DNA of 64,000 nucleotides from the NCBI GenBank assembly GCA_949293245.1, contig CASFCS010000014.1, forward strand, positions 28,319 to 92,318, given 5' to 3'. Below the pieces are notes generated by a model. The model was not told the DNA's origin. It saw only the letters and a program-made list of their open reading frames with translations, and ran no database searches. The position numbers and the translations under genes were made by a program. The stretch comes from an uncultured bacterium. Lineage in GTDB: Bacteria; Bacillota; Clostridia; Oscillospirales; Oscillospiraceae. Below, one piece after another: positions 8,089 to 14,873 of the stretch. Every line of letters starts with the position of its first letter. Within the stretch, counting starts at the first letter, position 1.

Positions 8089-8964
8089 ATGCCCAGACCC
8101 CACAAGTGCCGGCGGGTATGCGCCCTGCCCCAGGACGCGGGCTTTCTTCCGGTGGACGGGGAGGACAAGTCCCCGGTCTGCCTGTGCGTGGACGAGTACG
8201 AGGCCATCCGGCTCATGGACCTGGAGGGGCTGACCCAGGAGCAGTGCGCCCTGCAGATGGAGGTCTCCCGCAGCTCCGTGGCCGCCATCTACGACCTGGC
8301 CAGGCGCAAGCTGGCTGTGGCCCTGGTGGAGAAGCGGCCCCTGTCCGTGTCCGGCGGGCACTACCGGCTGTGCGGCGGCCATGACACCGCCTGTCCCCGT
8401 TGGAAGGGCTGCCCCCGCTCCCCCGCTCAAATCCCACCGCAAGGAGGAAGCACCATGAAAATCGCAGTCACCTACGAAAATGGACAAGTGTTTCAGCATT
8501 TTGGTCATACCAGCGCCTTTAAGCTCTACAACGTGGAGGGCGGCGCCGTCATCGCCTCCGCCGTGGCAGACACCCAGGGCAGCGGCCACGGGGCTCTGGC
8601 GGGCTTTCTGGCACACGCCGGCGTGGACACCCTGATCTGCGGCGGCATCGGCCCCGGGGCCCAGGAGGCCCTGCGGGAGGCGGGCATCACCCTCTACGCC
8701 GGCGTGACAGGGGATGCGGACCAGGCGGTGGCCGACCTGCTGGCGGACCGGCTGGACTATGACCCCCGGGGCGGCCACTGCGACCACCACGGGGAGCACC
8801 ACCACGGCCACCACGCCTGCGGCGGCCACCACCACGGGCCGGACCACCCCTGCCACCACGGCCCCGGGCATCCCCATCCCCACGGACCGGGGCATCCCTG
8901 CCACCATGGGCCGGAGCATCCTCACCCTCACGGGCCTGAGCATCCTCGCCCTGAGGAGCCGTGA
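8089..8964 (+). CDS. DUF134 / NifX-like fusion protein with His-rich tail
   Basis: A 291-residue protein of three parts. Residues 1-110 match the DUF134 (UPF0251) helix-turn-helix family: MPRPHKCRRVC, DEYEAIRLMDLEGLTQEQ and SRSSVAAIYDLARRKLA, with several cysteines (CGGHDTACPRWKGC). Residues 123-225 match the dinitrogenase iron-molybdenum cofactor (NifX/NifB C-terminal) fold: IAVTYENGQVFQHFGH and CGGIGPGAQEALREAG. The last 65 residues are a low-complexity His/Gly/Pro tail with dozens of histidines. The ATG at 8089 has GGAGGGGG upstream. In relatives the two domains are commonly separate neighbouring genes. A metal- or Fe-S-responsive regulator is likely; the metal is unknown. A consensus ribosome binding site remains at the junction. 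Confidence 0.88.
   Translation: MPRPHKCRRVCALPQDAGFLPVDGEDKSPVCLCVDEYEAIRLMDLEGLTQEQCALQMEVSRSSVAAIYDLARRKLAVALVEKRPLSVSGGHYRLCGGHDTACPRWKGCPRSPAQIPPQGGSTMKIAVTYENGQVFQHFGHTSAFKLYNVEGGAVIASAVADTQGSGHGALAGFLAHAGVDTLICGGIGPGAQEALREAGITLYAGVTGDADQAVADLLADRLDYDPRGGHCDHHGEHHHGHHACGGHHHGPDHPCHHGPGHPHPHGPGHPCHHGPEHPHPHGPEHPRPEEP
8441..8457 (+). promoter_or_regulatory. Internal ribosome binding site at the domain junction
   Basis: AAGGAGG (8441-8447) is followed at 7 nt by an in-frame ATG (8455) that begins exactly at the NifX-like domain (MKIAVTYENG). It would allow a separate 169-residue NifX-like product from the same mRNA. It may also be the remnant of a formerly separate gene. Confidence 0.6.
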
Positions 8965-8988
8965 CCACGCCCCTCTCCCCACAGACCA

Positions 8989-9028
8989 AAAGCGCGCCCA
9001 TTGGGAAAATTCCCAATGGGCGCGCTTT
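8989..9028. terminator. Bidirectional terminator
   Basis: A 19-bp perfect inverted repeat (8989-9007 and 9010-9028) flanked by AAA and TTT lies between the convergent fusion gene and the CD1247-type gene, and can serve both. Confidence 0.9.
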
Positions 9029-9056
9029 CATGTCTCATACGGCAAAGGGAGAGGAC

Positions 9057-9488
9057 TTACTCCGCCTCGTGGTCGTGGTCATGGCCGCAGCCACAGCCGC
9101 AGCCCTCCTCCTCGTCGCCGAAGTCGATGGCGAACTTCTGCTCGCAGTTGGGGCAGGTGATGGTGCCCTGGTCCAGGACCTCGTCGTCAATGCACAGGGG
9201 CTCCCCGCAGTTGGGGCACTCCAGCTCCACGCACTCGTCCTCGTCGCAGCAGCACTCGTCCTCGTCGTCCTCCTCGGCGTCGGTCAGGTCATCCAGCTGG
9301 TCGTAGATGTCGTTGATGGCCTCATCCACGGCGTCAAAGCTCTTGTCCACGTCCTCCAGGGAGTGGCCCACCTCCTCCAGGATGTCCACGATCACGGAGA
9401 TCAGCTTGCCCTCCTTGGACTTCTCGGTGTCGATGCCCAGTCCCTCGGACAGGCCCTTGAGATACGCGACCTTCTCAGAAATCGTCAT
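9057..9488 (-). CDS. CD1247 N-terminal-domain protein with zinc ribbon
   Basis: A 143-residue acidic cytoplasmic protein. Residues 1-70 are helical (MTISEKVAYLKGLSEGLGI) and match the family named after Clostridioides difficile CD1247. A highly acidic Asp/Glu stretch follows, then a CPNCGEPL...CPNCEQKF zinc ribbon near residues 90-118, then a second metal-rich tail with GCGCGCGHDHDHE. The function is unknown. The ATG at 9488 has AGGAG 7 nt upstream. It stands next to efp and the M24 peptidase, a grouping found in Clostridia. The Cys/His tail suggests metal binding beyond the structural zinc. Confidence 0.8.
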   Translation of the reverse strand: MTISEKVAYLKGLSEGLGIDTEKSKEGKLISVIVDILEEVGHSLEDVDKSFDAVDEAINDIYDQLDDLTDAEEDDEDECCCDEDECVELECPNCGEPLCIDDEVLDQGTITCPNCEQKFAIDFGDEEEGCGCGCGHDHDHEAE

Positions 9489-9580
9489 GGTGTTCTCCTT
9501 TTCTTCACAGGCGGCCTCGAAGGGCCTGGTTCTTCGGCGGGGTCTGAAAAGCCCGCCGGGGATGGGGGCAGGCTGTGTGC

Positions 9581-9863
9581 CTGCTCCCGGGCGCGCAGCG
9601 CTTTTTTCTCACGCTTTGCGCCCTCCGCTGCGGCACACTGCACACCGCTCCGCCGGAAATGCCGCGGCCTCCGGCCGCCTGTTTTCCGGTCTGCGCAGTT
9701 CCCTATGCGCCTGCTCCCGGGCGCGCAGCGCTTTTTTCTCATGCTTTGCGCCCTCCGCTGCGGCACACTGCTCACCGCTCCGCCGGAAATGCCGCGGCCT
9801 CCGGCCGCCTGTTTTCCGGTCTGCGCGGTTCCCTGTGCGCCTGCTCCCGGGCGCGCAGCGCTT
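9581..9863 (-). repeat. 130-bp tandem repeat array after efp
   Basis: Two units, 9581-9710 and 9711-9840, are nearly identical with an exact 130-bp period, and a third copy of the unit head runs from 9841 to the efp stop codon. On the minus strand each unit begins with the core GCGCCCGGGAGCAGG. No open reading frame of credible coding quality is seen. A diverged relative lies after rplA at 53524-53700. The remaining 9489-9580 stretch holds nothing I recognise. Confidence 0.9.
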
Positions 9864-10425
9864 AGCCCTTGCAGCGCTCCAGATACTCGCCGGTGCGGGT
9901 GTCGATGCGGATCTTGTCGCCGGGGTTGATGAACAGAGGCACCTTGATCTCAGCGCCGGTCTCCAGGGTGGCGGGCTTGGTCACGTTGGTGGCGGTGTCG
10001 CCCTTGAAGCCGGGGTCGGTCTCGGTGACCTCCAGGTCCACAAAGTTGGGGGGCTCCACACCAAAGACGCTGCCCTTGTAGCTCATCACGCGGCAGGGCA
10101 TGTTCTCCTTGACGAACTTGAAGTTGTCGCCCAGGATGTGGCCGTCGATGGGCACCAGCTCGTAGCTCTCGGGGTCCATGAAGTAGTACAGGCCGCCGTC
10201 GTTGTAGCTGTACTCCATGTCCTTGCGCTCCACAAAGGCCTCCTCAAACTTGGCGGTGGGGTTGAAAGAGGTCTCGGTCACAGCGCCGGTGATCACGTTC
10301 TTCATCTTGGTGCGCACGAAGGCGGCGCCCTTGCCGGGCTTCACGTGCTGGAACTCGACCACCTGCATAACCTTGCCGTCCATCTCGAAGGTCACGCCGT
10401 TGCGGAATTCACTGGCAGAAATCAT
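9862..10425 (-). CDS. efp: Elongation factor P
   Basis: A 187-residue translation factor that binds between the P and E sites and relieves ribosome stalling at polyproline. It has the usual length and three-barrel layout: KOW-like N-terminal domain with the loop KPGKGAAF, whose lysine near residue 32 is the position modified in many bacteria, then the OB domain and the C-terminal signature [18 protein letters not shown]. No modification enzyme is encoded in the window. GGAGGAAG precedes the ATG, and the gene has its own promoter (10479-10507) just after the peptidase stop. Confidence 0.97.
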   Translation of the reverse strand: MISASEFRNGVTFEMDGKVMQVVEFQHVKPGKGAAFVRTKMKNVITGAVTETSFNPTAKFEEAFVERKDMEYSYNDGGLYYFMDPESYELVPIDGHILGDNFKFVKENMPCRVMSYKGSVFGVEPPNFVDLEVTETDPGFKGDTATNVTKPATLETGAEIKVPLFINPGDKIRIDTRTGEYLERCKG

Positions 10426-10478
10426 TGGTATCTTCCTCCAAACATAGTATCGTAAGTCGGGGTCAAAACATTCATTTT

Positions 10479-10507
10479 ATTTTACCCCATTCCCTGCCAT
10501 TTGGCAA
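10479..10507 (-). promoter_or_regulatory. Promoter of efp
   Basis: TTGCCA (10502-10507), 17 bp and TAAAAT (10479-10484) on the minus strand, in the short gap after the M24 peptidase gene. Confidence 0.6.
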
Positions 10508-10513
10508 GGGTTT

Positions 10514-11584
10514 TTACAGGATGATCAGCTCCTTGGGCGCCAGGGTCAGGTTCTCATTGCCCCCCTCGCGGAGGACGATCACGTCCTCGATGCGCACGCC
10601 GAAGCGGCCCGGGAGATAGATGCCCGGCTCGGCAGAGATCACCGCCCCGGCGGGCATGGGCTGGTCGTTGAGGGAGGAAGCCCGGGGCTCCTCGTGGATC
10701 TCGATGCCCACCCCGTGGCCGAAAGAGTGGCCGAAGTACTCCCCGTACCCCGCATCCTCAATGACCTTCCGGGCGGCGCCGTCGATCTCCCGGCCGGTGA
10801 CCCCCGCCCGGGCGGCGGCGATGCCCGCCAGCTGGGCCTCCAGCACCACGTGGTAGACCTTCTTCATCTCCTCCGTGGGTTCGCCGATGGCCACGGTGCG
10901 GGTCATGTCGGAGCAGTAGCCCCCATAGATGCAGCCGAAGTCCATGGTGATGAACTCCCCTTTCTGCACCTTCCGCTCCCCGGGTACCGCGTGGGGCATG
11001 GAGCCGTTGGGGCCGGAGGCCACAATGGGGTTGAAGGAGGTCTTGGTAGCCCCGAAGCGCATCATGTCGAACACCAGCCGGGCGGCGATCTCCGCCTCGG
11101 TCATGCCGGGCTTGAGGTAGCCCAGGGCCTCGTCCAGGGCCTTCTCCGAGATGCGCTGGGCCTGGGTGAGGATGGCCACCTGGCCTTCGTCCTTCACCCG
11201 GCGCAGGGGGATGAGGAGGTCCTGGGCGGGGATCAGCTCCCCGTGGAGTTTCTCGGTGAACTTGCGGTGCTCGGCCACGGTCATGGCCCCGTCCTCAAAG
11301 CCCACCCGGCTGATGTGGAGGGAGTCCAGCACCTGGTTGATGAGCTTGGGGTAGTCCCGGTCCGCCAGGACCATCTGGATCTCCGCGCCGGTAACCTGGT
11401 TGCCCGCCGCCTCGATATAGCGGGAGTCGGTAAAGTACCAGGCCCCGCTGCGGGTCACCAGAGTCATGCCGTCCTCCCCCGAGTCAAAGCCCGAGGCGTA
11501 GAGCAGATTGTGCCCGCTGGTGATGAGCATGGCGTCCAGGCCCATGGCCTCCAGTCCGGCGGCGATCTCCTGATAGTGGTTCAT
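10514..11584 (-). CDS. M24 family Xaa-Pro aminopeptidase
   Basis: A 356-residue pita-bread-fold metallopeptidase that removes residues preceding proline. The creatinase-like N-terminal domain occupies about residues 1-125. The M24 metal ligands can be placed: D in MDFGCIYGGYCSDMTR (two aspartates, near residues 215-226), H in GHGVGIEIHEEP (near 287) and the two glutamates in SAEPGIY and RIEDVIVL (near 320 and 334). The start ATG overlaps the GNAT stop in an ATGA. Closest named relatives are PepP/PepQ-type enzymes of Firmicutes; exact specificity cannot be told. Confidence 0.93.
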   Translation of the reverse strand: MNHYQEIAAGLEAMGLDAMLITSGHNLLYASGFDSGEDGMTLVTRSGAWYFTDSRYIEAAGNQVTGAEIQMVLADRDYPKLINQVLDSLHISRVGFEDGAMTVAEHRKFTEKLHGELIPAQDLLIPLRRVKDEGQVAILTQAQRISEKALDEALGYLKPGMTEAEIAARLVFDMMRFGATKTSFNPIVASGPNGSMPHAVPGERKVQKGEFITMDFGCIYGGYCSDMTRTVAIGEPTEEMKKVYHVVLEAQLAGIAAARAGVTGREIDGAARKVIEDAGYGEYFGHSFGHGVGIEIHEEPRASSLNDQPMPAGAVISAEPGIYLPGRFGVRIEDVIVLREGGNENLTLAPKELIIL

Positions 11585-12150
11585 TGTCCAACATCTCCTT
11601 TGTCTAATAAACAGATCATTCTGATCTCATCCGCATAGTGTCCGTCCCCCTGCCGCACCGCCCGTGGGATGCGCCCGCAGGGTACAAAGCCCATTTTTTC
11701 ATACAGCGCCATGGCCCGGCGGTTTCCCTCCACCACCAGCAGCTCCACCTGGATGCAGCCCAGGGCCCTGGCAGCCTTCAGATGCTCTCGCAGCATGGCG
11801 GTGCCCAGCCCCAGGCCCCACACCTTTCGGCGCAGGGCGATGGAGACCAGAGCCCGGTGGCGCAGCTTGCGCCTGGGGTCCACGGACAGCTGGCTCATCC
11901 CAACCGGCTCCTCCCCCACCCAGGCGGTGAGCAGCAGGTCCAGCGGGGAGCGGTTCCGGCTGTGGAGATACTCCCGCTGTCCCTCCGGCTCCTCCTCCAG
12001 CTCGTCCGGGAAGAGGATGAGATGCTCGCTCTCCCGGTAGGTGTGCCGGCGCATCTCCAGCAGAGCCGCTGCGTCCTCTTTCGGCCGGGGGGTGCGCAGC
12101 AGGCAGGACGTGCCGTCCCGCAGACACACCGTACTCGCCTTCCACTCCAT
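11581..12150 (-). CDS. GNAT family N-acetyltransferase
   Basis: A 189-residue acetyl-CoA-dependent acyltransferase. The C-terminal half shows the GNAT core: the acetyl-CoA loop GLGLGTAMLREHLKAAR near residues 117-133, and the hallmark EGNRRAMALYEKMGFVPCG near 145-163. The longer N-terminal part (TYRESEHLILFPDELEEE) resembles GNATs that act on small molecules or ribosomal proteins. It is cotranscribed with the peptidase downstream and sits 6 bp after the Nfo-like gene. Substrate unknown. Confidence 0.88.
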   Translation of the reverse strand: MEWKASTVCLRDGTSCLLRTPRPKEDAAALLEMRRHTYRESEHLILFPDELEEEPEGQREYLHSRNRSPLDLLLTAWVGEEPVGMSQLSVDPRRKLRHRALVSIALRRKVWGLGLGTAMLREHLKAARALGCIQVELLVVEGNRRAMALYEKMGFVPCGRIPRAVRQGDGHYADEIRMICLLDKGDVGQ

Positions 12151-12156
12151 GGCCTC

Positions 12157-13011
12157 TCACCCCTGCTCCAGGCAGGAAGTGTACAGCCCCTTCATCTCCA
12201 GGGCGTCCCTGGCCTGGGTGCCGGCGGACTCACAGATGAAGGTGGGGCTCCACCCCCGGCGGGCCACCTCCGCCATCAGAGGGGCGGGGTCGGGGCCGAA
12301 GTCGGCCTGGTCAAAGGTCAGGTGCATCTTCTCCCCGCCGTTGGGGGTGAAGGCAATCTTGGAGAAGTGGCTGTGGAAGTTCCGGGCCCGGTCCTCCCCC
12401 AGCACCTCCTGAATGCGGTCCAGCATCCTCACGCAGGCCTCCCGGCCCTCCAGCTCCCCCAGGGAGCGGGCGTAGAGGTGGCCGAAGTCCACGCAGGGCA
12501 CCAGCCGCTCATCCAGGGTGCACAGCTCCAGCACCTCGTCCAGGTCCCCCAGCTGGTTGATCTTGCCCATGGTCTCGGGACACAGGGCGATGTGGCCGTA
12601 GCCCGCAGTGTCGCAGGCGGCCACCACCTCCCTCAGGGCGGGGCGGGCAATGTCCATGGCCTCCCGCCGGGTGCGCTTCATCAGGGCCCCGGAGTGGATC
12701 ACCACCCGGCCGGCCCCCATCCAGTCCGCCGCCCGGCAGGCGGCGGTGATATAGCCGATGGTCTTTTGCAGGCTGGACCGATCGGGGTTGGCCAGGTTGA
12801 TGAAATAGGGGGCGTGGAGGGACAGGGTGATCCCCGCCTCCTGTGCCGCTCCTCCGATCTTCCGGGCGGTACTCTCCCCCACGCTGACCCCCTTGCCGCA
12901 CTGGTACTCGTAGCACTCCAGCCCCATCTCTGCCAGCCACCCCGGGGCCTGGACAGAGGAGCGGTAGGGGAAGTCCTCCGAATTGCCCGCCGGGCCGAAC
13001 CTGGCCCTCAC
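12157..13011 (-). CDS. Nfo-like TIM-barrel protein (AP endonuclease family 2)
   Basis: A 284-residue xylose-isomerase-like TIM barrel related to endonuclease IV. Metal-site motifs typical of Nfo are seen: LHAPYFINLANPD near residue 66, VVIHSGAL near 103, CPETMGK near 145, CVDFGHLYAR near 178, and the NFHSHFSK histidine pair near 210. In true Nfo enzymes these bind three zinc ions for cutting abasic sites. The protein matches the family length, so a DNA repair endonuclease is plausible; sugar isomerase relatives exist. The start is a GTG overlapping the yqeG stop (GTGA). Confidence 0.82.
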   Translation of the reverse strand: MRARFGPAGNSEDFPYRSSVQAPGWLAEMGLECYEYQCGKGVSVGESTARKIGGAAQEAGITLSLHAPYFINLANPDRSSLQKTIGYITAACRAADWMGAGRVVIHSGALMKRTRREAMDIARPALREVVAACDTAGYGHIALCPETMGKINQLGDLDEVLELCTLDERLVPCVDFGHLYARSLGELEGREACVRMLDRIQEVLGEDRARNFHSHFSKIAFTPNGGEKMHLTFDQADFGPDPAPLMAEVARRGWSPTFICESAGTQARDALEMKGLYTSCLEQG

Positions 13012-13541
13012 GCCTCCACCTCGCCCCGCAGGGGGAAGTGGGCGGCGGTCCTCCCCTTCCCTGCCGCCCGGAAGGGCAGCTCCACGGCGTAGCGCAGAAA
13101 GCGGAAGGGATTTCCAAACTCAATGGGCCGCACCAGACACACCGGCACCCCGGCGATGCGGGCCCCCAGGCAATCGGTAAACAGCTGGTCCCCCAGCATG
13201 ATGGCCTCGTGGGGTTGGCAGCCCATCTGCTCCAGGGCCTTATAGTATCCCCCCGGCTTGGGCTTGCCCGCGTGGCGGATGTAGGGCACCCCCAGGGCCT
13301 GGCAGAACTGTGGCACCCGCTTGCTCTTGCGGCTGTTGGACACCACGAACAGCTCCATCCCCAGCCCCCGCAGGCGGGTCAGCCAGTCCGTCAGGGCCTG
13401 GTCGGGCATCCCCTCGGAGTAGGGGATGAGGGTATTGTCCAGATCGGCCAGCACCAGGCGCACCCCGCGGCGGGCCAGGGCCTCGTAGTCCAGGTCGTAG
13501 ATGCTGGGACACACGCCGTCCGGGATCAAGGAAAAGGGCAC
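13008..13541 (-). CDS. yqeG: YqeG family HAD phosphatase
   Basis: A 177-residue HAD-IIIA phosphatase. The nucleophile motif DLDNTLIP lies near residue 33, motif II VVSNS near 67, the lysine in GKPKPGG near 95 and motif IV GDQLFTD near 117. YqeG proteins are conserved in Firmicutes; their substrate is not firmly known. I place the start at the GTG at 13541 because GAGGTGA lies just before it and it gives the usual family length. A longer frame from 13667 adds 42 residues that look non-coding. Confidence 0.88.
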   Translation of the reverse strand: MPFSLIPDGVCPSIYDLDYEALARRGVRLVLADLDNTLIPYSEGMPDQALTDWLTRLRGLGMELFVVSNSRKSKRVPQFCQALGVPYIRHAGKPKPGGYYKALEQMGCQPHEAIMLGDQLFTDCLGARIAGVPVCLVRPIEFGNPFRFLRYAVELPFRAAGKGRTAAHFPLRGEVEA

Positions 13542-13657
13542 AAAATCACCTCGTTTTGCCGTCCCCTCCGGGAGGGGACAGGTTCTAATGTCCCCCGCGG
13601 AGACATATGCTCTGCAGAGGGCCTCAGTCCCCCGGTTTTCCGGGGTCTGCAGGCTGC

Positions 13658-13686
13658 ATTGTATCACGTTTGGTACTGTGAGACAA
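13658..13686 (-). promoter_or_regulatory. Promoter of the yqeG operon
   Basis: TTGTCT (13681-13686), 17 bp and TACAAT (13658-13663) on the minus strand. The roughly 110-nt leader that follows contains two GC-rich hairpins (around 13570 and 13640). Confidence 0.6.
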
Positions 13687-13699
13687 GGGGGTCCCTGCT

Positions 13700-14479
13700 G
13701 TGAACCAAAAATCCACCCTGATCCTCACCGCCCCGCCGGAGTACACCGCCCGGGCGGTGACCGCCGGTCTCCCGGTGGCCCACCTGGCCTACCGCCTGGG
13801 CAGCGGCGGGCAGCTGCTGCGCGCCCAGCTCCCTGTCGCCCTCCGGGGCGGGCTGATGGCCCTGGACTGCGTGGGCTATCAGGGAGGCGGAGACGGGGAT
13901 GCCTTCTGCCAGGCGGTGCTGCGGGAGTGCGCCGCCCGCAAGTTCGACGGGGTGCTGTGCGACTTCGAGGGGGAGGCCGCCCCCCGGTGCCTTCCCCTCC
14001 TCCGCCCCCTGGCCCGGGCCCTGGCCCAGCGGGGCTGGCCCCTCTATGTGCCGGAGGTCCTGGCCCAGGCGGGGGGCCGGACCCGGGTGCTCATCTCCTC
14101 CGCCATCAGCGGCGGCACTCTGCGCCAGCGCCTGGCGGAGGCCCTGGAGCTCTACGGCGCGGAGCGGGTGGCCCTGGCGGCAGAGCGCACCGCCGAGGAC
14201 TTCCTCCTCCCCGCCCGCCAGGGGGCTGGGGTCCCCCTGGCGCCGGGGGAGCTGGAGGGGCTGGCCGCCAGGCTCCATCCCGCCCGCCACTTCTCCCCGG
14301 AGCTGTGCGCCCACTACTTCACCTATCTGGACCGGCAGGGACGGGCCCACTTCGTTTTGTACGACGACGACGAGAGCATGGCCGCCAAGGTGCGCCAGGC
14401 CCGGGAAACCGGGGTGCGCCACCTGGTCCTCCCCTACCCCGGGGTGGCAAGCTGCCTGGAGGCGGTGCGGCGGGGGTAG
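13700..14479 (+). CDS. GH18-like (SleL/YaaH-type) small protein
   Basis: A 259-residue protein with features of a glycoside hydrolase family 18 barrel. FDGVLCDFEGE near residue 86 matches the GH18 catalytic pattern DGxxxDxE. A C-terminal stretch, FVLYDDDESMAAKVRQARE near residue 220, resembles the spore cortex hydrolases of the SleL/YaaH group. It is shorter than those enzymes, has no LysM domains and no signal peptide. The start is GTG at 13700 with AAGGGGG upstream. It may act on peptidoglycan in the mother cell or be catalytically inactive. Assignment is by motif only. Confidence 0.6.
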   Translation: MNQKSTLILTAPPEYTARAVTAGLPVAHLAYRLGSGGQLLRAQLPVALRGGLMALDCVGYQGGGDGDAFCQAVLRECAARKFDGVLCDFEGEAAPRCLPLLRPLARALAQRGWPLYVPEVLAQAGGRTRVLISSAISGGTLRQRLAEALELYGAERVALAAERTAEDFLLPARQGAGVPLAPGELEGLAARLHPARHFSPELCAHYFTYLDRQGRAHFVLYDDDESMAAKVRQARETGVRHLVLPYPGVASCLEAVRRG

Positions 14480-14485
14480 ACAAGA

Positions 14486-14523
14486 AAACCGCAAGGCGGG
14501 GAAAACTCCCAGCCTTGCGGTTT
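14486..14523. terminator. Bidirectional terminator between GH18-like gene and rpsU
   Basis: A 12-bp perfect stem (14486-14497 and 14512-14523) with A-rich and T-rich flanks lies between two convergent genes. Confidence 0.85.
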
Positions 14524-14533
14524 GTCGCTTTTC

Positions 14534-14716
14534 TTAGTAGAACTTCTTTCTGTTCTTCCGGGCAGCCTCGCTCTTCTTGCGCCGCTTGACGCTGGGGCTG
14601 TCGTAGTACTCGCGCTTACGAACTTCCGCCAACACGCCGGACTTGGCGCAGCTGCGCTTGAAACGCTTGAGGGCGCTCTCCAGAGACTCGTTTTCCCGCA
14701 CATGGATTTCCGACAT
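14534..14716 (-). CDS. rpsU: Ribosomal protein bS21
   Basis: A 60-residue, strongly basic 30S protein. It shows the bS21 pattern of an acidic N-terminal segment ([15 protein letters not shown]), the central [14 protein letters not shown] and a Lys/Arg-rich end. The ATG at 14716 has a long GGAGGGAGGG site. A 35-residue in-frame extension upstream reads through the promoter leader and is not coding. Confidence 0.97.
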   Translation of the reverse strand: MSEIHVRENESLESALKRFKRSCAKSGVLAEVRKREYYDSPSVKRRKKSEAARKNRKKFY

Positions 14717-14792
14717 TCTATTTCCCTCCCTCCGAGGTGTCCGGCTTGATCCGGGACACTTTAAGGGCCATAATGATGGCTTTAACATTGCT

Positions 14793-14821
14793 ATTATATG
14801 CAATATTTTCTGACTTGTCAA
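14793..14821 (-). promoter_or_regulatory. Consensus promoter of rpsU
   Basis: TTGACA (14816-14821), 17 bp and TATAAT (14793-14798): a full consensus promoter, in keeping with ribosomal protein demand. Confidence 0.92.
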
Positions 14822-14873
14822 GAGTGCTTTTCATTTCTTCGACGGGTTTTCTGCCGGACCCGGGGCGGGGCCG

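Noticed and set aside
9581..9863. Possible CRISPR array or short peptide gene in the 130-bp units
   Set aside because: Units are long and contiguous without spacers, and the short frames in them lack ribosome binding sites and family similarity.
13542..13667. Longer yqeG start at 13667
   Set aside because: The extra 42 residues pass through the promoter leader hairpins and lack family similarity; the GTG at 13541 has a ribosome binding site.
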